DNA of 64,000 bases, taken from the NCBI RefSeq assembly GCF_000419765.1, contig NZ_ATTQ01000024.1:1-64000 (forward strand). The letters run 5' to 3'. A model generated the notes under the pieces. The model worked only from the letters and a program-made list of their open reading frames with translations, was not told the DNA's origin and searched no databases. Source of the DNA: Rhizobium mongolense USDA 1844. GTDB taxonomy: Bacteria > Pseudomonadota > Alphaproteobacteria > Rhizobiales > Rhizobiaceae. Shown here one piece after another: positions 26,830 to 35,191 of this stretch. The translations under genes and the position numbers were made by a program. Each line of letters starts with the position of its first letter. Positions within the stretch are counted from its first letter, which is position 1.

Positions 26830-27423
26830 TCAATTGGCAATGAATTTTCCGTTGAAAGCCACGTCTGCAAGCGGCATGCGCTGGCTTGGCACTTCGCGTG
26901 CCTGGTTGCGCTCTGACAGAACGCTCTTGTCGCCAAGGCGGCCGACGGCTATGCCGGCCTCGACGCGATAGCCTTCCGGAATGGCGAAGGCTAGCCTGAT
27001 TTCATCATGTTTGATTCCGCCCATGCCATGGGCGTAGAAGCCGGAAAAGCGTGCCTGCAGGGCGAGATGCCCCCACGCGGCACCAGCGTCGAACGAATGC
27101 GTATAGCGCGGCTTGTTCTCCGAGAAAGCGCCACTGAAACTGCGCGAGACAACAAAGATCAATGCGCAAGCATTCTTTGCCCATTCCTGGTTCGATTCGA
27201 CGAGCAGGCCAAGATGCTTCTCGAAATGTTCCGTGCCCTTAAGGGCGTAGATGAAGCGCCAGGGCTGCTGGTTGCCGGAAGACGGCGCCCAATGAGCTGC
27301 GTCAAGGATCGTCAGCAATTGCTCTTCGGCTATGGTTTCGCCGGTGAAAGCACGTGGCGACCAGCGATCGAGAAACATCGCATCGATCGGATATTCGGAT
27401 GTGCGGCTATTGGCTTCGGTCAT
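26830..27423 (-). CDS. Nitroreductase-family FMN oxidoreductase
   Basis: This 197-residue nitroreductase-fold protein reduces quinones, nitro-compounds or similar with NAD(P)H and FMN. The FMN-phosphate motif DRWSPRAF and AAHWAPSSGNQQPWRFIYA are visible, and GRLGDKSVL lies near the C-terminus. ATG 27423 (MTEANSRTSEYP) is the likely start; the open frame extends to 27498. It converges on gyrB and shares its terminator. The natural substrate is unknown. Confidence 0.88.
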   Translation of the reverse strand: MTEANSRTSEYPIDAMFLDRWSPRAFTGETIAEEQLLTILDAAHWAPSSGNQQPWRFIYALKGTEHFEKHLGLLVESNQEWAKNACALIFVVSRSFSGAFSENKPRYTHSFDAGAAWGHLALQARFSGFYAHGMGGIKHDEIRLAFAIPEGYRVEAGIAVGRLGDKSVLSERNQAREVPSQRMPLADVAFNGKFIAN

Positions 27424-27655
27424 CTTGTTTCCGGACAGTGGTTGAGGGGCTGGAGCGAATGATATTGCCTGCCTGCAGGACTTTGCAAGCAAACCCATTG
27501 CCGCAGATGCTTCTCACTTCATCAATCCGGCGCGCCAAATCAGTTCCGGCGAAATTTTTAACAATGCGTACCGCTTCAGCAAAAAGCCGTAATGACACGC
27601 TTAGTCGACTGGTCCATACGTGATGGTAGTCCGTTTTCGATGAGGAGGAGATTTT

Positions 27656-28498
27656 ATGAAGCTGATGCGCGTTGGCGAACCGGGTCGTGAAAAACCGGCG
27701 CTACTCGATTCCGATGGCAAGATTCGCGACCTTTCGGCGCATGTTTCCGACGTCGGTGGTGAGGCGATTTCGCCGGCCGGCTTGGCAAAAATCGCAGCGC
27801 TCGACGCGAAAAGCCTCCCGGAATTGGCTCCGGGCCGCATTGGTGCCTGTGTTGCAGGCACCGGCAAATTCATCTGTATTGGCCTGAATTTCTCTGATCA
27901 CGCTGCCGAAACTGGCGCAACAGTTCCGCCGGAACCGATCATTTTCATGAAAGCCACCTCCGCGATCGTCGGTCCCAACGATAACGTCGTCATCCCGCGT
28001 GGTTCCGAAAAGACTGATTGGGAGGTCGAACTCGGCGTTGTGATCGGAAAGACCGCAAAATATGTCACCGAGGCCGAAGCGCTGGACTACGTTGCCGGCT
28101 ATTGCGTCTCCAATGATGTCTCGGAGCGCGCATTCCAGACGGAACGCTCCGGCCAGTGGACGAAGGGCAAATCCTGCGACACCTTTGGCCCAATTGGGCC
28201 CTGGCTCGTTACCAAGGACGAGATCGCCGATCCGCAGAATCTCGGCATGTGGCTGAAAGTCAACGGCCAGACGATGCAGAACGGCTCGTCGAGGACGATG
28301 GTCTACGGGGTCGCTTATCTGGTCTCTTATCTCAGCCAGTTCATGTCGCTGCATCCTGGCGATGTCATTTCCACCGGTACGCCACCGGGGGTGGGCATGG
28401 GTTTGAAGCCGCCGCGTTACCTCAAGGCTGGCGATGTCGTCGAACTTGGAATCGAAGGCCTCGGAACGCAGAAGCAGACCTTTGTCGCGGATCGCTGA
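27656..28498 (+). CDS. Fumarylacetoacetate hydrolase-family protein
   Basis: This 280-residue FAH-fold protein most resembles small hydrolases or isomerases acting on 2-oxo acids (ureidoglycolate lyase and 2-hydroxyhepta-2,4-diene-1,7-dioate isomerase types). ICIGLNFSDHAAE gives the catalytic region, and the acidic metal ligands are in WEVELGVVIGK and the SNDVSER segment. The GDVISTGTPPGVGMG motif near the C-terminus is characteristic. A good ribosome site (GAGGAGA) precedes ATG 27656. It is monocistronic between a divergent gene and a terminator. Substrate cannot be assigned. Confidence 0.88.
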   Translation: MKLMRVGEPGREKPALLDSDGKIRDLSAHVSDVGGEAISPAGLAKIAALDAKSLPELAPGRIGACVAGTGKFICIGLNFSDHAAETGATVPPEPIIFMKATSAIVGPNDNVVIPRGSEKTDWEVELGVVIGKTAKYVTEAEALDYVAGYCVSNDVSERAFQTERSGQWTKGKSCDTFGPIGPWLVTKDEIADPQNLGMWLKVNGQTMQNGSSRTMVYGVAYLVSYLSQFMSLHPGDVISTGTPPGVGMGLKPPRYLKAGDVVELGIEGLGTQKQTFVADR

Positions 28499-28534
28499 AG
28501 CTGTCCGATCTTTGATAATTATGAGCGTATCATT

Positions 28535-28567
28535 TGCCGGGAATCACTTTTCCCGGCATTTCTTTTT
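28535..28567 (+). terminator. Terminator after FAH-family gene
   Basis: TGCCGGGA pairs with TCCCGGCA across an 8-base loop, followed by a T-rich tail (TTTCTTTTT). It ends the FAH gene 37 bp after its stop. Confidence 0.85.
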
Positions 28568-28583
28568 GCGACGCGGATGCCTA

Positions 28584-28598
28584 TGTTGCTATGCAACA
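28584..28598. promoter_or_regulatory. Inverted repeat upstream of PHB depolymerase, possible PhaR operator
   Basis: TGTTGC-TAT-GCAACA is a perfect 6-bp inverted repeat about 105 bp before the depolymerase start. PhaR repressors of PHB genes in other alphaproteobacteria bind TGC-N3-GCA-like repeats, which this resembles. The assignment is inference. Confidence 0.4.
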
Positions 28599-28703
28599 AA
28601 TAAGCCTGTTACTCTCAATTGAAGTGCCCGCAAACGATGGAAAGAAGTAGATGGCCTGCCTGACGGCGCTGTCCTTTCCGGCAAAAGAAAGGTGGCGCAA
28701 CTC

Positions 28704-29975
28704 ATGTTTTATCAGCTCTATGAATTGAACCATGCAGCGATGGCGCCGTTCCGCGCTGCAGCTGATGCGATGCGGCTTGTTTATGCCAATCCGCTTAATC
28801 CTTTTTCGCAGACGCCGTTTGGCCGTACGATCGCCGCAAGTCTCGAGATGTTCGAGCGGACGACGCGCCGCTACGGCAAGCCGGATTTTGGACTGAAGGA
28901 AACGGTCGTCGGCGACAGCAAGGTCGCAGTGCGTGAAGAGATCGTCTGGTCGCGTGCTTTCTGCAATCTTCTGCATTTTGCGCGCAACACGCCTTCCGGT
29001 CACCGAGATCCCCGAATCTTAATCGTTGCACCGATGTCCGGTCACTATGCAACGCTGCTTCGCGGTACGGTCGAAGCACTGCTTCCGAGCGCCGATATCT
29101 ACATCACCGACTGGGTTGATGCCCGCATGGTGCCGATGACGGACGGCACCTTCGATTTCGATGACTATGTCGATTATGTCATCGAGATGCTGCATTTTCT
29201 CGGCCCCGACACGCACGTCATTGCCGTATGTCAGCCCTCCGTGCCTGTGCTGGCCGCCGCCGCCGTCATGGAAGAGGCAAACGACCCGTTGTCACCATCG
29301 TCGATGACACTGATGGGGGGACCGATCGATACCCGCATCAACCCGACAGCGGTCAATAAACTTGCAGAAGAAAGACCGCTGACGTGGTTTGCCGAAAACG
29401 TCATCATGAATGTGCCATGGCCACAACCAGGCTTCATGCGCCCGGTCTATCCGGGTTTCCTGCAGCTCTCGGGTTTCATGTCGATGAACCTCGACCGGCA
29501 CGTGGTCGCTCACAAGGAGTTCTTCATGCATCTCGTGAAGAACGACGGTGAGCCTGAAAAGCACCGCGATTTCTACGACGAGTATCTTGCCGTGATGGAC
29601 CTGACCGCGGAATTCTACCTGCAAACGGTCGATCAGGTTTTCATGAAGCACTCACTGCCGAAGGGCGAGTTGATTCATCGTGGCAAGCGCGTCGATCCGG
29701 CCGCAATCCGCAATGTCGCGCTCTTGACAGTGGAGGGCGAGAACGACGATATCTCCGGTGTTGGCCAGACAAAGGCAGCGCAGACGATCTGTGTCAACAT
29801 CCCCGACGACATGCGCATGCACTACCTTCAGCCCGACGTCGGCCACTACGGCGTCTTCAACGGATCACGCTTCCGCCGCGAGATCGCGCCGCGTATCGTC
29901 AACTTCGTCCGCGAGCACTCTCGTTCTGGAAAACTCAGCGTAAAGCGCGTCATCAGGGGCGGCAAATCCGCCTGA
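28704..29975 (+). CDS. phaZ: Intracellular polyhydroxybutyrate depolymerase
   Basis: This 423-residue alpha/beta-hydrolase of the intracellular PhaZ family mobilises stored PHB. The nucleophile region is HVIAVCQPSVPV, with Cys in place of the usual Ser, as known for Ralstonia-type PhaZ. The N-terminal MFYQLYELNHAAMAPFRA block is typical. An earlier in-frame GTG at 28692 exists, but ATG 28704 fits the family and has AGAAAGG upstream. The upstream inverted repeat suggests control with other PHB genes. The synthesis genes are not in the window. Confidence 0.93.
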   Translation: MFYQLYELNHAAMAPFRAAADAMRLVYANPLNPFSQTPFGRTIAASLEMFERTTRRYGKPDFGLKETVVGDSKVAVREEIVWSRAFCNLLHFARNTPSGHRDPRILIVAPMSGHYATLLRGTVEALLPSADIYITDWVDARMVPMTDGTFDFDDYVDYVIEMLHFLGPDTHVIAVCQPSVPVLAAAAVMEEANDPLSPSSMTLMGGPIDTRINPTAVNKLAEERPLTWFAENVIMNVPWPQPGFMRPVYPGFLQLSGFMSMNLDRHVVAHKEFFMHLVKNDGEPEKHRDFYDEYLAVMDLTAEFYLQTVDQVFMKHSLPKGELIHRGKRVDPAAIRNVALLTVEGENDDISGVGQTKAAQTICVNIPDDMRMHYLQPDVGHYGVFNGSRFRREIAPRIVNFVREHSRSGKLSVKRVIRGGKSA

Positions 29976-30119
29976 GTTAGAGGATGCTGATTTAATCCTG
30001 CCTGTTCAAGGCCTTGTCCGATTTCGCGGGCAATCGTCTTGAAGGGTTGGCTGGCGGTAACCACATCGATTTTCAGCGTTCGGTATTCTGCCGGGCGCAG
30101 AAAGCGAGGATACCGCACG

Positions 30120-30554
30120 ATGAACCAGTCAGCATTGCTTCGCCCGGATTGGACTCCGGCTACCGTTGCGTTGATGGTGCTCGGCTTCGTGGTCTTCTGG
30201 CCTCTGGGCCTGGCCATGCTTGCCTATATCATCTTCGGCGAGCGCCTTCGCGGTTTCAAGCGCGAAGCGAATAACGCGACGGACGGCTTCTTTGCCGGCT
30301 GCCGCCGTTCGCATGGCCGCTACCGCCCGCATTTTTCGACCGGCAACGTCGCTTTTGACGATTGGCGGAAGGCCGAGCTTGACCGCCTCGAGGAAGAGCG
30401 CCGCAAGCTCGATGAAATGCGCGAAGAATTCGACACCTATATGCGCGAGCTTCGTCGCGCCAAGGATCAGGAAGAATTCGACCGTTTCATGCGCGACCGA
30501 AAGAATACAAAGCGCGATGATAACGGCCCGGTTGCCGAGTTTCAGACGCCTTAA
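30120..30554 (+). CDS. DUF2852 single-pass membrane protein
   Basis: This 144-residue protein has one hydrophobic helix (VALMVLGFVVFWPLGLAMLAY, about residues 16-36) and a highly charged C-terminal half that looks like a coiled coil (FDDWRKAELDRLEEERRKLD). It matches the DUF2852 family found in Rhizobiales; no function is known. I chose ATG 30120 because the longer frame upstream is not conserved-looking. A terminator follows. Confidence 0.85.
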   Translation: MNQSALLRPDWTPATVALMVLGFVVFWPLGLAMLAYIIFGERLRGFKREANNATDGFFAGCRRSHGRYRPHFSTGNVAFDDWRKAELDRLEEERRKLDEMREEFDTYMRELRRAKDQEEFDRFMRDRKNTKRDDNGPVAEFQTP

Positions 30555-30576
30555 CGTGTCAGTAGATGATCAGCAG

Positions 30577-30603
30577 ACCGGCATCAGCGATGCCGGTTTT
30601 TCT
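30577..30603 (+). terminator. Terminator after DUF2852 gene
   Basis: ACCGGCAT and ATGCCGGT form an 8-bp stem with a 5-base loop, followed by TTTTCTTT, 22 bp after the DUF2852 stop. Confidence 0.85.
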
Positions 30604-30642
30604 TTGCCCGGATTTGTTGCGAATCGTATAGAAAAGGCGCTT

Positions 30643-31407
30643 ATGTTTCCGCTCCTTTCCAAGCCGCGACGTACTGCTGTGCGAAAACCTGCTCCGCCCG
30701 AAACGCGGACGCTGGACGTCGCAGGCAGGCTGATGCCGCTCACGATCAAGCAGCATGATCGCGCAACCCGTATTACGCTGCGCATCGAGCCCGGCGGCAG
30801 GGCGCTGAAAATGACGGTTCCGAAGGGCCTTGCGCAGCGCGAGGTCAACGCCTTCCTCGACCGTCATCAAGGATGGCTGTTGACGAAACTGGCAAAGTTC
30901 TCCGTCGACAACACCCTTCACGATGGCGGCGAGATCCTGTTGCGCGGCATCAAGCATCGGATCGAACATACTGGCAGTCTGCGCGGCTTGACCGAGGCAG
31001 TCATGGTCGGCGACCGGCATGTGCTGAAGGTCAGTGGCCTACCGGAACATCTTGGCCGCCGGATCGCAACCTTTCTGAAGAAGGAGGCGCGCTCTGACCT
31101 CGAGCGGCTCGCGCACTTCCACGCGCGTTCGATCAAGGCGCCGATCAAGTCGATCTCCATGAAAGACACGCGCAGCCGTTGGGGCTCATGCTCGTCGGAA
31201 GGCAATTTGAGCTTTTCCTGGCGCGTCGTCATGGCGCCGCCTCCGGTGATCGATTATCTGGCGGCCCACGAAGTGGCGCATCTCAAAGAAATGAATCATG
31301 GCCCCCATTTCTGGGCGCTTTGCGAAAAGCTCTGCCCACATATGGAAGATGCGAAATCCTGGCTGAAACGCTACGGAAGCCAGCTTCACGCAATCGACTT
31401 TGATTGA
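30643..31407 (+). CDS. YgjP/SprT-like zinc metallopeptidase (DUF45)
   Basis: This 254-residue protein has the zincin motif HEVAHLKEMNHGPHFW, giving HExxH plus a third His, near residues 208-224. The preceding SRWGSCSSEGNLSFSWRVVMAP is the hallmark of the YgjP-like (DUF45) family. Physiological substrates of the family are unknown. ATG 30643 is the first start after the terminator; the longer upstream frame only shadows DUF2852. It ends 76 bp before trpF on the same strand. Confidence 0.9.
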   Translation: MFPLLSKPRRTAVRKPAPPETRTLDVAGRLMPLTIKQHDRATRITLRIEPGGRALKMTVPKGLAQREVNAFLDRHQGWLLTKLAKFSVDNTLHDGGEILLRGIKHRIEHTGSLRGLTEAVMVGDRHVLKVSGLPEHLGRRIATFLKKEARSDLERLAHFHARSIKAPIKSISMKDTRSRWGSCSSEGNLSFSWRVVMAPPPVIDYLAAHEVAHLKEMNHGPHFWALCEKLCPHMEDAKSWLKRYGSQLHAIDFD

Positions 31408-31483
31408 TTGTTTAGCCGCGGTAAATTAAGCCTTAGTCGCAAATTGGCTCGACTCTTTTGCCTTTTCGTGTCACTTCGCTGCC

Positions 31484-32152
31484 ATGAAACCCGATATCAA
31501 AATCTGTGGCCTGAAGAGCGCTGAAGCGATCGAGCGCGCGGTGACTCGCGGCGCGAACTATATCGGTTTTATCTTCTTCGAGAAAAGTCCTCGCTATATC
31601 GAGCCGGACGTTGCCGGAAAGCTTGCCGATCCTGTCCGCGGCAAAGCCAAGATCGTCGCCGTCACGGTCGATCCGACTAATGACGAACTCGATGAAATCG
31701 TTGCACTTTTGAAGCCGGACATGATCCAGCTTCACGGCAACGAGAGCCCGGAACGGGTCTTGACGATAAAGGCTGTCTACGGTCTGGCGATCATGAAGGT
31801 CTTCTCCGTTCGCAGCGCCGATGATCTGAAGCGGGTTGAGGCTTATATTGGGATAGCCGACCTGTTTCTCTTCGACGCCAAGCCGCCGAAGGGGTCGGAA
31901 CTGCCCGGCGGCAACGGGGTTTCCTTCGATTGGAGCCTGCTCGGCGGGCTTGACGATGGCGTGGATTACCTGCTTTCCGGTGGGCTAAACAAGGACAACA
32001 TCGCCGAAGCGCTGACGATCACCAAGGCGCCCGGTATTGACGTATCCTCCGGCGTCGAGAGTGCACCCGGCGTGAAGAGCGTTGCCATGATCGATGATTT
32101 TTTCGATGCGGTCGAGAAGGCTTGCGAGCCTGAAACGGTCTCAGGGAGTTGA
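31484..32152 (+). CDS. trpF: Phosphoribosylanthranilate isomerase
   Basis: This 222-residue TIM-barrel enzyme converts phosphoribosylanthranilate to CdRP in tryptophan synthesis. The N-terminal IKICGLKSAEAIE carries the catalytic Cys, and FDAKPPKGSELPGG and YLLSGGLNKDN are the other active-site strands with the catalytic Asp. It is separate from trpC, which is absent here. trpB begins 2 bp after its stop. The trpF-trpB-trpA order is standard in Rhizobiales. Confidence 0.97.
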   Translation: MKPDIKICGLKSAEAIERAVTRGANYIGFIFFEKSPRYIEPDVAGKLADPVRGKAKIVAVTVDPTNDELDEIVALLKPDMIQLHGNESPERVLTIKAVYGLAIMKVFSVRSADDLKRVEAYIGIADLFLFDAKPPKGSELPGGNGVSFDWSLLGGLDDGVDYLLSGGLNKDNIAEALTITKAPGIDVSSGVESAPGVKSVAMIDDFFDAVEKACEPETVSGS

Positions 32153-32154
32153 GA

Positions 32155-33375
32155 GTGAACCAGACGCTAAAACCGAATTCCTTCCGTTCCGGTCCCGATG
32201 AGGATGGCCGTTTCGGCATCTATGGCGGCCGTTTCGTCGCCGAAACGCTGATGCCGCTGATCCTCGATCTGCAGGAGGAATGGAACAAGGCGAAGGACGA
32301 TCCCGAATTCCAGGCGGAATTGAAACATCTTGGCAGCCACTACATCGGCCGCCCCAGTCCGCTTTATTTCGCTGAGCGCCTGACGGCCGAGCTTGGCGGC
32401 GCGAAGATCTATTTCAAGCGCGAAGAGCTTAACCACACGGGTTCGCACAAGATCAACAACTGCATCGGCCAGATCCTGCTTGCCAAACGCATGGGCAAAA
32501 CGCGCATCATTGCTGAAACCGGAGCGGGCCAGCATGGGGTTGCCTCTGCAACGGTCGCCGCCCGCTTTGGCCTTCCCTGCGTCGTCTATATGGGCGCGAC
32601 GGATGTCGAGCGCCAGGCGCCGAACGTTTTCCGCATGAAGCTGCTTGGCGCCGAGGTGAAGCCGGTGACGGCAGGTCACGGCACGCTGAAGGATGCGATG
32701 AACGAAGCCCTGCGCGACTGGGTCACCAATGTCGATGACACCTATTATCTGATCGGGACCGCAGCCGGCCCGCATCCCTATCCGGAAATGGTTCGCGATT
32801 TCCAGGCGGTCATCGGCACGGAAGCCAAGGAGCAGATGCTGGAAGCCGAAGGACGACTGCCGGATCTTGTCATCGCTGCGGTTGGCGGCGGTTCGAATGC
32901 AATCGGCATCTTCCATCCGTTCCTGGATGACGAAGGCGTAAAGATCATCGGCGTCGAAGCCGGCGGCAAGGGCCTGCAAGGCGATGAGCATTGCGCTTCG
33001 ATCACGGCCGGCTCGCCGGGCGTCCTTCACGGCAATCGCACGTATCTGCTCCAGGACGGCGATGGTCAGATCAAGGAGGGCCACTCGATTTCGGCCGGCC
33101 TCGATTATCCCGGCATCGGCCCCGAGCATTCGTATCTGAACGATATTGGCCGCGTCGAATACGTGCCGATCATGGATCACGAGGCGCTCGATGCCTTCCA
33201 GACGCTGACCCGCCTCGAGGGCATTATTCCGGCGCTTGAGCCGTCGCATGCGCTAGCCGAAGTCATCAAGCGCGCGCCGAAAATGGGCAAGGACGAGATC
33301 ATCCTGATGAACCTCTCCGGCCGCGGCGACAAGGACATCTTCACCGTCGGCAAGATTCTGGGAATGGGTGTGTAA
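32155..33375 (+). CDS. trpB: Tryptophan synthase beta chain
   Basis: This 406-residue PLP enzyme joins indole and serine to make tryptophan. The PLP lysine motif HTGSHKINN and the phosphate loop GGGSNAIG are intact; ETGAGQHGVA is the conserved catalytic Glu segment. The start is GTG at 32155 (VNQTLKPNSF read as Met), with GGGAG upstream. It forms an alpha-beta complex with TrpA, encoded 3 bp downstream. Confidence 0.98.
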   Translation: MNQTLKPNSFRSGPDEDGRFGIYGGRFVAETLMPLILDLQEEWNKAKDDPEFQAELKHLGSHYIGRPSPLYFAERLTAELGGAKIYFKREELNHTGSHKINNCIGQILLAKRMGKTRIIAETGAGQHGVASATVAARFGLPCVVYMGATDVERQAPNVFRMKLLGAEVKPVTAGHGTLKDAMNEALRDWVTNVDDTYYLIGTAAGPHPYPEMVRDFQAVIGTEAKEQMLEAEGRLPDLVIAAVGGGSNAIGIFHPFLDDEGVKIIGVEAGGKGLQGDEHCASITAGSPGVLHGNRTYLLQDGDGQIKEGHSISAGLDYPGIGPEHSYLNDIGRVEYVPIMDHEALDAFQTLTRLEGIIPALEPSHALAEVIKRAPKMGKDEIILMNLSGRGDKDIFTVGKILGMGV

Positions 33376-33378
33376 GTC

Positions 33379-34218
33379 ATGACCGCACGTATGGATAAAC
33401 GCTTTGCCGATCTGAAGGCTGAAGGCCGCCCGGCGCTCGTGACCTATTTCATGGGAGGCGACCCGGATTACGAGACCTCGCTCGGCATCATGAAGGCGTT
33501 GCCGGAAGCCGGTTCCGATGTCATCGAACTCGGCATGCCGTTCTCCGATCCGATGGCCGATGGCCCGGCAATCCAGATGGCTGGCCAGCGCGCGCTAAAG
33601 GGCGGACAGACGCTTAAGAAGACGCTGCAGCTGGCAGCCGATTTCCGTAAGGGTGACAATACGACGCCGATCGTGATGATGGGCTATTACAATCCCATCT
33701 ATATCTACGGCGTCGAGAAGTTCCTGGACGATGCGCTCGCATCAGGCATCGATGGCTTGATCGTCGTCGATCTTCCGCCGGAAATGGATGACGAGCTTTG
33801 CATTCCAGCGATCAGGAAGGGCATCAATTTCATCCGTCTGGCAACGCCGACGACCGATGACAAGCGCCTTCCGACGGTTCTGAAGAACACGTCTGGCTTT
33901 GTCTACTACGTTTCGATGAACGGCATCACCGGTTCGGCTCTGCCTGATCCTTCGCTGGTCTCCGGGGCCGTGAGGCGCATCAAGCAGCATACCAATCTGC
34001 CCGTTTGCGTCGGTTTCGGCGTCAAGACTGCCGATCACGCCAAGGTTATCGGCAGCTCCGCCGATGGCGTCGTGGTTGGTACGGCCATCGTCAATCAGGT
34101 GGCGACAAGCCTGAGCAGCGACGGAAAGGCCACAGCAGATACCGTCCCGGCCGTGGCCACCCTCGTTCGCGGTCTTTCATCCGGAACGCGTTCGGCGCGC
34201 CTTGTTGCTGCCGAATAG
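33379..34218 (+). CDS. trpA: Tryptophan synthase alpha chain
   Basis: This 279-residue TIM-barrel enzyme cleaves indole-3-glycerol phosphate and channels indole to TrpB. Catalytic Glu in VIELGMPFSDPMADGP and catalytic Asp in IVVDLPPEMDDEL are in place, with the phosphate-binding GFGVKTADHAK and ADGVVVGTAIV loops. accD starts 39 bp later, on the same strand, so tryptophan and fatty-acid genes probably share a transcript. Confidence 0.98.
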   Translation: MTARMDKRFADLKAEGRPALVTYFMGGDPDYETSLGIMKALPEAGSDVIELGMPFSDPMADGPAIQMAGQRALKGGQTLKKTLQLAADFRKGDNTTPIVMMGYYNPIYIYGVEKFLDDALASGIDGLIVVDLPPEMDDELCIPAIRKGINFIRLATPTTDDKRLPTVLKNTSGFVYYVSMNGITGSALPDPSLVSGAVRRIKQHTNLPVCVGFGVKTADHAKVIGSSADGVVVGTAIVNQVATSLSSDGKATADTVPAVATLVRGLSSGTRSARLVAAE

Positions 34219-34257
34219 TGTCCCCACATTGGCTGTAGTCAATCAGGAGTTTTCGAC

Positions 34258-35160
34258 TTGAACTGGATCACCAACTACGTTCGCCCGCGCATCAATTCCA
34301 TGCTGGGCCGTCGCGAAGTGCCGGAGAACCTCTGGATCAAGTGCCCGGAAACGGGCGAGATGGTCTTCCACAAGGATTTGGAAGACAACAAGTGGGTTAT
34401 TCCGGCTTCGGGCTATCACATGAAGATGCCGGCAAAGGCACGCCTTTCCGACCTTTTCGACAACGGTGAGTACGAGTCGCTGCCGCAGCCGAAGGTCGCG
34501 CAGGATCCGCTGAAATTCCGTGATTCCAAGAAATACACGGATCGCCTGAAGGACAGCCGCCTCAAGACAGAACAGGAAGATACGATCCTCGCTGGCGTTG
34601 GCAAGGTTCGCGGCCTGAAGCTCGTCGCCGTCGTGCACGAGTTCAACTTCATGGGAGGCTCGCTCGGCATTGCTGCCGGTGAGGCGATCGTCAGAGCCTT
34701 CGAGCGTGCGATTTCGGAAAAGTGCCCGCTTGTCATGTTCCCGGCTTCCGGCGGCGCGCGCATGCAGGAAGGCATCCTTTCGCTGATGCAACTGCCGCGC
34801 ACCACCGTTGCCGTTGATATGCTGAAGGAAGCTGGCCAACCCTATATCGTTGTTCTCACGAACCCGACCACGGGCGGCGTAACGGCCTCCTACGCTATGT
34901 TGGGCGATCTTCATCTGGCAGAGCCGGGCGCTGAAATCTGCTTCGCCGGCAAGCGCGTCATCGAGCAGACGATCCGCGAGAAGCTGCCGGAAGGCTTCCA
35001 GACCTCGGAATATCTGCTCGAGCACGGCATGGTCGACATGGTCGTCAAACGGCACGATATTCCCGAAACGCTTGCGCGTGTGCTGAGTATCCTGACCCGG
35101 AAGCCCGCCAACTCGGTTACGGTGAATGGCGGCGCGATCGCAATCGCAGCGAGCGCCTGA
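34258..35160 (+). CDS. accD: Acetyl-CoA carboxylase carboxyltransferase subunit beta
   Basis: This 300-residue subunit works with AccA to transfer carboxyl from biotin to acetyl-CoA, the first step of fatty-acid synthesis. The carboxyltransferase core is intact (FNFMGGSLGIAAGEAI, MFPASGGARMQEG, TTGGVTASYAMLGD). The start is TTG at 34258, after AGGAGTTTT. The N-terminal zinc ribbon keeps only Cys29: positions equivalent to the other three zinc cysteines of E. coli AccD are Thr32, Ile48 and Ser51. folC follows 31 bp later. Confidence 0.97.
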   Translation: MNWITNYVRPRINSMLGRREVPENLWIKCPETGEMVFHKDLEDNKWVIPASGYHMKMPAKARLSDLFDNGEYESLPQPKVAQDPLKFRDSKKYTDRLKDSRLKTEQEDTILAGVGKVRGLKLVAVVHEFNFMGGSLGIAAGEAIVRAFERAISEKCPLVMFPASGGARMQEGILSLMQLPRTTVAVDMLKEAGQPYIVVLTNPTTGGVTASYAMLGDLHLAEPGAEICFAGKRVIEQTIREKLPEGFQTSEYLLEHGMVDMVVKRHDIPETLARVLSILTRKPANSVTVNGGAIAIAASA

Positions 35161-35191
35161 TTGACATAAACCTGCTTGGGCGGGGTGCGGA

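Noticed and set aside
32167..33249. 360-codon open frame antisense to trpB
   Set aside because: Shadow frame; trpB motifs are complete on the plus strand.
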